A stretch of DNA of 64,000 nucleotides, taken from the NCBI RefSeq assembly GCF_002443255.2, contig NW_019211457.1:35966105-36030104 (forward strand), given 5' to 3'. The notes under the pieces are model-generated. The model saw only the letters and a list, made by a program, of their open reading frames with translations, had not been told where the DNA came from and did not search any database. The translations under genes and the position numbers were made by a program. Each line of letters starts with the position of its first letter. Position 1 is the stretch's first letter. The DNA is from Varroa destructor. Its lineage: Eukaryota > Arthropoda > Arachnida > Mesostigmata > Varroidae. Below are positions 24,601-35,700 of the stretch, one piece after another.

Positions 24601-27600
24601 CGCAAATATCACTACTTCCTTTATGAACCCGCCGAAGCCTATCAAAAGCAACTTTTTCCTTTCTAAAAAAATTCACTAGAATAAGTTCAAACTTTATGTT
24701 GAACCTCTACTCTTCTGAGGTAAGCGACAACTAATAATGCTCTCTAGTAAGGCTACCTTAAGAGAGCGTTCCTTTAGGAACGTTCAGCCCTCATTCGACA
24801 GAAAGGTCGAACAGTGGTTCACATACTCTAAACAGGTCCCGTGTGGCTTCTCAGGGTTTCGGCACCACGTATGATAAACGTCGCCTAAGCGCTGCGCTGA
24901 TTAGAGTTCAGGTCTCTACCAGTTATTCGAGCTTGAAATTCAATTCCATTTACGGGCTAGAACTCCGTTTCATCGCAATGCCAGGCAACTCCTGCAAATA
25001 GTTATATAAAACAGGCCAAAAAAGTTATTTATCAAGTGCAATTATTAAGTGGCCTTTTTTTCAGGAAAGTCACTCGGTGCAATTAAGCTGCGGCTTTCCT
25101 GTTCACAATATTATGAACAAAGAGATAGTGCATAGGAAAGGGCAGTTTACTTGCCAGTACGTAGGTGACGGAATCAAACCATACACGTTCTAAACTCATC
25201 TTCAAAAAGGTTTACTTCATTTTGCATTACTTTTTTTCTTTTACTCTCCTTCATTTGGCGCTAAAGTAAGATCACATAGAAATATGAATATTACGAAACA
25301 ATTCGTGATGGCTCCTATGCTCTGTGCCGCGTTTGCGCAAGTCTAATTCATAACGTTCAACATTATGCTCCTAATCATTTGTGCTAGGGAATTAAGCAAA
25401 AGGTTAGTGAAATGTGCAGGGCCGAGAGTCTTGCCGCCTGGTAGTCTATCTTCACAGAAACAAGACATCGATGTCACGGCACCAACGCGGACATCTTGTT
25501 TGGAGAAGGCAGCCACTGCAGTTTATGGCCTGCTAAGGGAGAATGCTTTGGCCGTCGGTGTACAACGAACGAGGCAAAATGTAGAAAGAAACCAGCCCCA
25601 GTGATTGAATGATCACAGCCTGATGATCCGTCGGAACGCGACAGAATTGCACCGGCGGGAAGGGGAGAACCGCAAACTAGTACCGCGCGTAAAAGAGCTC
25701 GGGAAGCAAACAGGCTCGCCAGGAAAGGAAAAATAGGAAAATAGGCAAAAGGAAGAGGAGAAGCAACAAAAGTGCGAGTTGAATTTCGCTATTAGTAGTG
25801 AACTGTGGGAGTACATCGCCCGCCACTATAGTGGACATAACAAGGGAAAGTAGTTTAGAAATCAAAGATTTTGTATGTAGTATACATAGCATAACCACAA
25901 CTCAATGCATCTATACCGCACACATATGCTAGTGAATGTACAAAGCTCACAGCAGCAGTAATAATATAGTATATATCGTCGCCATTGACGTCAAAAGTGC
26001 GTTTGCTTATAAGGCTATGTTGTTATAGTTAGTGCCGACTGAAGTGAAAACGCGAAATAATCCAAAGCTATTTTTCTTTTTAACTATATGTGCAAAAAAT
26101 AAATCGCGGTTTCAGTTTTTTTGCCGTGTGATGCCATCGTTTCTATGACACGAGATGTTCATTATCGGTTTGTCTTTGCTTTGCGGCCTCGTGAAGGGCT
26201 TCTAGCTCGCTGATGTGATGCTATTCGATGACTTGAAGGTCCCTTGCGTTTTTACAGATATTACAAGCTGGAACATTTTTACTTTTCCTTTCGTACAAAA
26301 AATTGTACATTTTATGATTACGGAAAAAAGCTAACCTGATTTATGTCGGTCTGGACTCAAATCGTATACTGATTTAGTAAACAAGCAATCTCGTTATAAC
26401 GTATTTTGATAAATTTTAACTGCAAGAAATTGCTCTATTAGGGCGCACTAATCTACATCGAGACCATAAACTATTGATGATCGCAATGATCATAATGTTT
26501 AAAAACACAGGTCCACTTCCAATGCACTTCCTTTGTTTTTCAAAGTTAAAATAATCACACCTCCCAACCAGCAATGCCATTGCAAATTTAGTTTTATCTA
26601 TATAAAATTACTCTATTTTCATATCTCTATTTTATATGTTATACCCAATTTCGCCGATCAAAAAAATAACTTAAGACATAAGGTTGTCTGAATGATGTCA
26701 GGCGAGTGTGGGTCCGACCAGGTAAAAAAAAACTTTCCACATAGCATGACGCTATTTATATAAAAGCCGAAAAAATAATATTTTTCATTGTCCTTAGACT
26801 GAGCACTATTGATATGTCTTCATCCCTTTAAGCTCATCCTCAACATGAACATGAATCAGTACTCGCGGTACCCGTATTCAGAGCGTTACTAGAGTTCAAT
26901 TCTCAACTATACGAAACTGTTGCTCAATAAAACGAAGCTTTATTATAGTTCCTGCGCACATATACAATACATTTCAAAGTAGGGATCAAGCCGTACAAAT
27001 TTCAGGTCTTAGAAGGCACACCGGCTATCTATTATTTAAACAAATAATAATCTGGATTAGAAACGCAATAGTTTCCTGTCTCGTATAAAGCCTTTATTTT
27101 ATTTCTATGTTCTGGAGAACCACATAAGTACGTTACTACTGCACAAGTATATGGAAAAAAAGTCTTATATTGTATTATATCGGTTGCCCATTTACCCTGT
27201 GCAAACATTTTGTCATCGACCATCAGCATTGACATAAGCTACTATGGTACTTAATAAGATCTCTAATATGAGGACCGAATGACGTTCAACAAAGCATAAC
27301 TTGAAATACACTGTTAAGTGTTTGTTTCGTAAATTTCTGCCTGGTTTGTTTGTTCGTTACCACCTGAATTTGTAACGTCCAATACGTTTGCGTTCATTCG
27401 ATCGTTGGCGGATCCCGTCCGCCGTGTACTACTCCGCATACGGGCTTTGGTGCGCGTAGTAGTTGCTTGCATAGCCATAGATGACAGAAGCCAGGTATAT
27501 AATTTTCAGCACTCTGCTCATCTATAGGTGCTATTGCTTCGGTTGGGACATCGCCATAGATCATTTAAATTGCTGTTGCTCACAATACACTTTTATTTTA

Positions 27601-28499
27601 ATTACAAGGGAAAATTTCACGCCATATTGCTGAAACGCACGCACGGATTTGACCAAGCTAGTGATGCAATAGAACCATGAGATACAGGAGTGAATGAGAT
27701 TCGTCAGTTGTAGAAGAGGGCTAGAGTCAACGAGGCCAAAGATGCTATGCTTTAAGTGGTTTTAAACAGACAGCCAAAATAGAAAAAAGAAAACTAATAA
27801 CAGTCTATATTTCGACCTAATCCTCCGCTTAGAGTTGATGAGGTACTGACCATATTCCTTATTATTCCTTCCCTTAAGTTATTTCCACAACTATTGCGCG
27901 ATCTAAACTTATTAACAATATGTGTGCATCGCACATGAGCAAATGAATCCGTAAGCATGGTTTTCCTTGTAACTTCTCACCTCGCTTTTCATATGGAGCT
28001 ATAAATCTTTAAATTTTCATATTCTGAAAAGTGCCCTTCAATTCAATACGTAGATAAAAACTACGTCCAGCACCAGTATCCGTACCCGTAAGTAGATCAT
28101 GTATTGCCTCACATTAATGGCGAACAAAATATGAAGATGTTTGTCAAAGCGAAAAATAGTCACATGATGGTAAATAAAGTACAACCTCATCAAATCCTTT
28201 TATTACCTAGAGTAAATCCTATTCATTCACTAAATGGGTTTGACTTGTCTACAAGAAAAATTAACGATGAATTAAACACGTAAACTAGATTTAGAGCAAT
28301 AGTTGTGCGTGAGCCTGTCGCATGTTCGTGTCTGAGAGTCGTCAAAATGGTAGTGGCCGCCTATGCTGTTAAAGTGCATAGTTGGAATGGGATATAGCAA
28401 CAACAGGCTGTGTAGACGTACTTTGTTCGATCTGAAGCGAGGGCCCTCCGTCAGGCCTAGGACATGGTCTACGAAGCTACTATTGGCGAACAATCTGGC
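21601..28499. other. Unassigned A+T-rich DNA
   Basis: No gene recognised. A minus-strand frame at 26,295-26,143 (one stop) looks more protein-like than its surroundings and is described under findings. A minus-strand 67-codon frame at 27,032-27,235 ends NPDYYLFK, faintly like the mariner PSDYHLF block, but nothing around it supports that. A pair of adjacent hairpins lies at 24,739-24,783. Confidence 0.5.
24739..24783. repeat. Two adjacent hairpins
   Basis: The first has arms GCTCTCT-AG-TAAGG and CCTTAAGAGAGC (12 paired bases with a 2-base bulge, loop CTA, 24,739-24,767). The second follows at once with arms CGTTCCT and AGGAACG and a 2-base loop (24,767-24,782). The tandem stem-loops could be a structured RNA or chance; no gene flanks them. 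Confidence 0.7.
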
Positions 28500-30700
28500 T
28501 TCATGTTCTTGTTGTCTTTTTTCCTAGATTTATTCTGCTTCTAGCTTTTTTTCGTGACCCTCTCCACTTTAACCTCCACTTGCGCGCTCTCACAGTCTTA
28601 GTTAACCCGTTTCTAAAAGGCGGCGGAGTCCGGGTATATCCTTCTTCGGGCGAGAGAAAACCAATTTTTGCCGCTTTCGTTTGTTTTTATGCGGCGACCT
28701 GCGTCTTCAGTGGTCGCGGAGGTCGTGGAAGTCTGTGGAAGAAGTGGGTGAAGACAAGATGGAAAAACGGTGGAACAGGCGCCAGTGATGGTGGTGATGC
28801 CAGAGATGTCTGCGTTCCATCGACTACTTCGACTGCTCCGATACAGGAGCTCTTCTTTTCCATCCGCATTCGGCTATTGGCAGTAGCCATCGCCTTGCAT
28901 CGTGTCTTTGGTTCCCGATATTGTATTGCCAGCTCGCTGCCATTTTGATCCCCACAGTCGTTATATTAGAGGCGAAGATAACTGTCCTGTAGTCAGTACA
29001 CATGGACCACCGACCCATCCACGGACCAGTTAACCACGAAAACAAGATAACATTACACGTGAAGCAAAAGTACCACAACGCCGCTACCAGACGCGGTAGC
29101 CGCTTTTGCCTCCGGGGCCGCATGGCTGCCACAGTCGCCAGTGGTTCCAATAGAAAAAAACTAGTGCAACCAGCGAGCTCAGACCCCATTATAAGCTATC
29201 CTCGTCGGGCTTTACACGACTGCGTTCCATGAAGGCGCTGCTATTAGAACGACTAACCGACTAGCTAGCTCGCTCGAGGAAATGGAACGGGCGGTAGGGA
29301 GACGGGGAAAAAGTGTGTACTTAGTGTCCTTGATGACAGTCAGGCGCGTAAAAATCCTCATTCTAATATTACCCAGTGCTTGGGGGTGCGCACAGATTCG
29401 TACTTATACGCATCTTGCTGCTGAATGGTATGGTAGGGTGCCCATGAGCAATGGGCTATAGCAGCAGTGGTTTTGGGCTGCAACTGTTGCCGTCACGGCT
29501 TCTATCTTCGCTACAGTCGGGGAGAACATAATGGTGCGACGATGGCCTAGAGCATGATGCGAGAAAAGGAAGAATATGGGATATGAACTCAAGGAACTGG
29601 TATGGACTTTTAGGAGAAACTAGGGGTTGTCCAATGGCGGAACAGCGCGAGGATGCAAATCATGAAGAGAGTTTTTCATCAAAATTAATCGTCGGCTCAT
29701 AGTTTCCTTTACGCTACTCTTTCTCAGCATTGCTTTGGACATGGGAGGTACGTTTTTCCCGCCTGGACGGGCTCTTTGCGAACAGGGATAACTTGCCATC
29801 TTGTTTTATTCGTGCTGGAATCAGAGTGGGAACGTTGGATGGAGCAGCGGTAGTGCATACAAGAATTCGCAAAAGTACGCTACTTTTGCTGCCAACGAAC
29901 CACGGACAGAACAGCTTCTTAGGCCGCTAACTGCTTCTACTTCTAAAGTATCAGCTCTCTCCCTGCATATGACGACAGCAGTTGTCGAAGCGCCATCGCC
30001 TATCTGGAGTTGCGCCCCGCGACGGACTGTTTTCTTTGACTGTTAGAAGAAACGTCGCAGAGAAAGTTAGTGTTCGTTATCTTGCCGCGCCGGTCAAATT
30101 GTTTCATTTGTGGATCCCTCTTCTTGCTCAGTAGCAGCTCGGCCTCGTTCGCCCACTCCAGGCGATCCTCATTTCTTGGCTGTGCTCTTTTAGGCGCCTT
30201 AAAGAAGCACGTGCTTTACTCATATTTACTCATATTACTCAGGCTGGGTCGACAGACAGAAGCGGCAAACAGCGAGGGCGACACGTCGGCAGTAGGTTAG
30301 GTAGGCTCGAACACATTTTTCTCTCCTTCCCCACTCATTGTGGGCTGCGGGTACTTGTCTAGTACATTGCCCCCCTCCCCCCGCTTTTTCTTCGTTCTCA
30401 TGCTACCAACAATACTCTTCAGCCGTCGACCGCTTCTTTTCTTAGGCCATTACAAGAGCATCAAGCGCGCTTGGTTGCTCGCCCTTTACCCAAGCAGATT
30501 GAAGAACGCGTTCTTGATGTCAACGCTAGTGGCAAGCGTGCCCAAGCAAGCTTGACTGTACGAATTTTTTTACACCTAGGACACAATTGCCCAGTCTATT
30601 ACGATGACTTAGAAGGCCACATATTCTCCTTACGCTGTTTTGCATACCCGTCGGCAACATGAAACCACCATTCTTGGAGACCATTTTATTCTCTTCGCAA
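28500..30700. other. G+C-richer zone without a recognised gene
   Basis: A second G+C- and CpG-richer block with open frames on both strands, for example plus 28,580-28,948 (122 codons) and minus 28,824-29,189 (121 codons), which overlap each other. Neither shows a known motif. Pyrimidine tracts are common around 30,070-30,430. The same caution applies as for 14.0-21.6 kb. Confidence 0.45.
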
Positions 30701-31090
30701 ACGGTGTGTTATCAAGCTAGCACTTAACACTGACCTACTAGGCTCTGTTTCGTATGCCGTTTGTCCTATAGGTAAGATCCATTGCGTAAATTCTTCTATG
30801 TGTATGATTTAAGTGTTCTAGACGTATCCTTCGATACGACAGAAGGCGAGATAGGTGTCATCAGAGCCTTTTTTTCTATCAATAATACCTGAGCAGGCTA
30901 AGGAAATACAGTACACTAGTTCTAGTTACTAATAATCATGATAGGGTACATAAGTTATTAAGGGTGAAGGAAAATAATGGCCCAACCAGTTTGGCTTAGA
31001 AACATTGACCTTTTTTCTAAGTAGTTCCACATAAAATGCTAATAGATAGTAAACTCTTACTTTCGAAGCTTCTTTACAAGCATTGTTATC
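30701..31090. other. Unassigned spacer
   Basis: A+T-rich DNA without a recognisable feature, lying just beyond the C-terminal end of mariner relic B. Confidence 0.5.
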
Positions 31091-31430
31091 TTACATGTAC
31101 CACGAGTATAGACAGCCTTTTGTTAGTGAAATGCTAACTGGTATAGATATTGCATTGCTATAGAACCGTCGAGTAAAAAAAAAGTTCATGGAGTCTCGAA
31201 AGGCAGTTTCGATGTCTTGTTGAGATTTGGGTTTGTTTATGTCGAGATTTTTAAAAAAGCGGTAGTCTGCGGATGCAATATCTGACGAGCATGGTAGACG
31301 ACAGAGACTCTCCAAGCGTGAGCCGAACTGTGTAAAGTTGAGCGTTTTTCGTTGTGTGTGGACAAATTTTCAAAATTACCACTCCGATGTAGCATGAAAT
31401 TCTGCCTTCGGGCGGGTCGTACTGAATCTA
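31091..31430 (-). mobile_element. Mariner transposase relic B, C-terminal part
   Basis: Minus-strand reading from about 31,420: a decayed segment that includes the PHTQRKTLN end of the DNARPH block, then QFG in place of LGWE, and from about 31,317 the block SSDIASADYRFFKNLD, which corresponds to the SPD-x-AP-x-DYHFF segment of mariner transposases and keeps the third catalytic Asp of the D,D34D triad (codon 31,267-31,265). It continues with SQQDIETAFRDS and RRFYSNAI, the usual run of the mariner C-terminus. Two in-frame stops fall in the upstream part where the second catalytic Asp belongs. The N-terminal two thirds could not be recognised upstream to 31.7 kb. The wording of the third-Asp block differs from relics A and D, so this is a separate lineage (mellifera-like by eye). 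Confidence 0.85.
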
Positions 31431-32399
31431 ATATACTCCAGTAGAACTATGGATCAGCGGCGTTGTCATACCAGTAGCTGTCTTACTTTTCCTATATTTT
31501 ATTAAACAGAAGACTTACACAGCAAACCGTACGTCACTACAGTGACAAAATCGAACTTCCATTCGTAAACCACCAGATTTTTATGACTATCAGACCAAAA
31601 GTCCGAATGTCTGAGTATATGGGTTTGGATTCTAAAAGGGACAAGTGCACCGCGGAAACAAAAGCTTATCATGAAATATTGCGTCCTACTCAAATAGTTT
31701 CGTCTCATGATGACCTAACGTCAATGACCTAACGAGTATACATTGGTTTATTAATATATAATTGTAATTTGTAGGGATTAAAAACGTAGCAGTGACATAA
31801 CAAAAAGTCATATTATGATTCAATGAATAAACGGAAGTTTACAGCTTTATAAAACCAGTGCGAGTAACTTTGGAACGTTCCCCGATGCCAGCCAACGTCA
31901 AACGATATATACGTAACGCCGCGTTCAACCTAGAAAAAAACTTCGGTGGGCTGTTTATCATAGTTTAGATCGTTGATTTGCTACTTGTCATATTATACGA
32001 AAACCAATTTTCTTTTAGAATAAAATAACGAAACATAGCGTATCGTTGTAGGAATTTGAGAGAATACCAGCTATTGCCAGCTTTTTCCGCGCCGGACGAA
32101 CCAATATCAAAAGTTTTTTTGTTCAAATTCGAAAGTGAACGCCATTGCCAATTTTCATGTGGCCTCTGAAAAATATTCTCACGCGAAAAACGGAAAAATC
32201 CTCAATGGGACTTAGCTTTTATTCAAAAAGCTTGACAATCCGTAAAAATGACTTAACTGGCCAATTTTTGATACTGATAATTCGAGATGAACGGCTGTTT
32301 TATCGGACAATTCAAATGAGCTTCGTTAGCGTTTTTTTTTTAGCTCCAACAAGTTAACCCTTACTAATACCGTTTGATGCACGCTCGATATATAAAGGC
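31431..32399. other. Spacer between two mariner fragments
   Basis: Probably contains unrecognisable remains of relic B upstream of its readable part. A minus-strand frame at 31,502-31,708 could not be matched to a transposase. Near 31,708-31,733 an 11-base word (ATGACCTAACG) is repeated with a 3-base gap. Confidence 0.45.
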
Positions 32400-32716
32400 A
32401 TTTGCTAATTAGAGAAAGAATATTTTGAAAATGATAATTTAGTGGTTTAAATCCCAAAAGTGTTAGTTGTGGTGGATGATGCTAATATGTGTTTTTCTTT
32501 AAATTCAGTCTCAGAATGTGGACGCGCCACATTTTGATCGCAGAATGATTTCCTTTTCTTTTGTTTCACTACATCGCTCCGTCTCCCAACAGGGCTTAAC
32601 GACGTCAAAAAACATGGAGACAGCATTGGACCCTTAGTTACTCCGAAAGCTATCATTGTAAGCACGAAAAGATAATTAAAGTTTGTTTTACAACACCAAT
32701 CCATCAAATATCGCAA
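32400..32716 (-). mobile_element. Probable mariner transposase relic C
   Basis: A minus-strand 89-codon frame (32,716-32,447) contains MDWCCK where mariners have a WDW(K/L)G segment, then KRKSFCDQNVARPHSE, which resembles the KR-x-(6-10)-DNARPH block with a small in-frame insertion. About 60 bases further, in another frame, it reads HPPQL and then NYHFQNI, resembling HPPYSPD and DYHFF-N-I with Asp to Asn at the third catalytic position. Individually these are weak, but their order and spacing fit mariner. It is decayed beyond function. It duplicates the DNARPH-to-DYHFF part also present in relic B 1.1 kb away, so the two are not halves of one copy. Confidence 0.55.
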
Positions 32717-35700
32717 CTATGTTGAAACCTTCAAATGTTGCGTCTGGTCACATTTAGCAGGCTGCGGTAACGCTGGCGGCAATCTGTAATCTATGTATTT
32801 TCCTTGTTATGTTACTAAGAGTGCAATTTCATTTTTTTGCGAGATTTCGACCTTGAGGCACCTATTTTATCATACCCGATAAAATGCTCAAAGAGATGCT
32901 TAGTGTTTAGGCATCCTGGTCGCTTCACCTGATGGCTTCGATGGGCCTAATCTATGTTTTCGATGATCCTCTCATTAGGAGTACCATCGAACAACGATAA
33001 TCGTCGTCCGGTCCATTGGAACCTCACATTGGCTATCAAACAGTTACGTTCGCGATAATTAAGCCGATAAGCTTTTTCCCTGTGCTTCTAAATTATACAT
33101 CCAGCATTCGCCTATTCCATTTGAATAGTTTATCGTCACATAATCACTATCATTCCATTAAATTCTAATCAAACCGGTCCTGCTAGCTGGAATCCCTTCC
33201 TTCGCGCAGAAATGGCTCAGCCGGCCACGGGCTTGCCTTGGCTTATCCGAGAGCTGAGGCACTAATATGAGCTGATGGAACCTGCGGTCTTCTCACTGTG
33301 TTTCTGACAGCGGTTCCCTTGGCCTTTTGGTTCTCAAGGCACTCTTTTCATACCAGTTAAAATCAGCCAGTCACGGTCATTTCTGTTCCTACTATGGCTT
33401 TTAGTTCCATGACACGGGAATGGATCCATAAGATCTTTTGTGAGACTAATCGAAGTGACCTTCATTAGGCGACGATATTTTTCCGCAATAGCCTTTCGCA
33501 GTTCTTGTCAAGCCAACCGAGCACATCAATCTACAAACCGTGCTTAGGCTTGTCTAGAAACCCGTAAAGTAACAGTAAGCGTTTAAGAAACGAGGGACAA
33601 TCCGTCTGATTGCTATAACCAAACGGTCCGTGTGGTTGTCAAGAAGGACACATGCAAACACGGGGACTATGATGCGTTTAGAAAATGTTTAGCGTATTCT
33701 AGTAGTGTTTCACAGAGCATAAACTGCTTAGAGGGGTTTGCCGAGGTTTTGAGGTGCAACTGTATATGATGAATTTCGAACATAGCGCTTTTAAAACCAA
33801 ATCATTAGATTTCGTTAACAAATTAGCCACGGCACTCTGAGGCTGACTAAAACATTTACTGGTCGAAGATTGCGAAATATCAGCCTCTCTATCAATCAAT
33901 ACGTCATTAATGTAGAAAGTGACATTAGAAGTTAATAGCTCATTTGCATAGCGTACAACGACTCACATATGTCAAGGCCTTGTATTTTTTTTCCTTTACG
34001 CTATTGGCGAATTTAATGTCAAGGTGTAAGGAGGGCAAAAATACTTGGTCACATTAATGTTTTATGCAGGTCTACTTGTGACCGTCGGTGAAAACTGGAT
34101 TGAAGAAAGGATGTATTTAATTTTATCATATTTCTCTCTTAACCATAGGTACACTAAATGGACTTCTAGTTTTAGACCGTACCCTGTTTGGACACGAATT
34201 TAACCTTGAGACAGCGCCTATTCTGAGGAGCTTGCTCGACGGTGTAAAACGGACCATGTGCTGTATGGAATAGCCAGCAGGTCGACGTACCGAAGGAAGC
34301 ATGATCCGTTAACATCCGAAGCATAAACCTAACGAAAGAGGAAGGATAGGAGGAAAAGACAGCGCCACATTGTAATGAAAGATGAACATATCCGGATGAG
34401 CGTAAAATGAAATCCTTGAATGGACCTTTAAGATTAGTGTTGGAAAAGCAGTCATTCGATAACCAACGCAAGCCGAAGGAACTTCTTCTGAATTGATGCA
34501 AACTATTTAGGTTGAAAGCCAGTTTACTTACCACACATACCAAAGTTACACAAATTCTACCATCGAAAAATCTGAAATACATTTCTGCGTATATTTTTCG
34601 CGTAGCAATTTTTCGTTGCTGCCACGTCAGCTTCAGCCGTTGCCACCGCTCTGGTCGTTCTTCCGTTTCCCCTAGAATTATACCATTTTTCATCCGTCCT
34701 TTCCACTAAACCTGGCTATGTTCTGTTCAGCTTGTCGCGAGATTAGGGCCAACCCAGATACCTCAGTGGGCCTCGTTGACCGTCGCTCCTTAATTTGTGG
34801 ATTCGCTTTTTCAGCCTAACCGCCGGGGTGGTGGCGAGTACTGGCTTTTCGTTATTTTCCTTGACTTCAGCCACAGTCGGCCTTCAGTCTCAATTGGGGA
34901 ATGGAAAAATAAAGTCTGCAAAGGGTGAGGAAGTCTGTTGTGCTGCCGCTCAGCCTTGTCCTTTTTGCGTTCGTCATTATAGTAACAAGAGCTATAACGG
35001 CCGTAATTGTTGCTCTTTGCTTCCTATTCTCCGCGCTCTGTCGTCGTCATCGTGTGTTTTTTTTTTTTTTCGTCTCTTGAGGGACCCACTCACTCGCTTG
35101 TGGAAATTACGCTTCTCACGAGACGGGATATTCGTTTATCCGAATGGAACAGCAATTCGGGTGGAAATGGAAGATGGAAGAGCTGCTGCGAACGACGTAC
35201 AGTTACGCTTTGAGACGAATTTGCTGAATGAGCCTTCTGCTTCAGCGCAACTACGATCCAAAACATTGGGCGTTACACACCTCACAGAAGTTATTAATAG
35301 CTTCCTACATGTAAGCCGGTTTATCAAATAAGACATAAGCATCTCCTTAGATGAACACCATATTATTCCAAGGGTCTACTATCATATGATATTATATAAG
35401 TTAAAACATAGTTCGTAACGTTAGCTAATATTTCAGCAGATTAATAATAATTACAGTTGTTGTTGTTATTATTATTATTGTTGCAATAATTCGGCATTGC
35501 GAAAAGATGTGTGAATTCGTCTAATTCAAATTATTATTCTATAAATGGTTTTATGAAGGTTTGAATGAAGAATGGTTTATCTATGAAGGCATAGTCCCAA
35601 AATTTGCCTAAGTCAACCGCATTTGCCCACTTAAATCTCTCCAAATATGTCTCATAAGTAGTCAATACACTTCTGACTAGTTGGAGTGAACGAGAAGAGC

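Noticed and set aside
27032..27235. Minus-strand frame ending NPDYYLFK, like a mariner SPD-x-x-P-x-DYHLF block
   Set aside because: No DNARPH-like block upstream and no C-terminal segment downstream; the similarity is limited to about eight residues.
34172..34693. 173-codon minus-strand open frame
   Set aside because: No motif or domain recognised. Composition looks like a random frame, and an overlapping plus-strand frame is equally open.
34795..35331. Longest open frame (178 codons, plus strand)
   Set aside because: It has no recognisable domain, includes a homopolymer T tract read as poly-Phe, overlaps other open frames, and has length consistent with the locally higher G+C. Not enough to call a gene.
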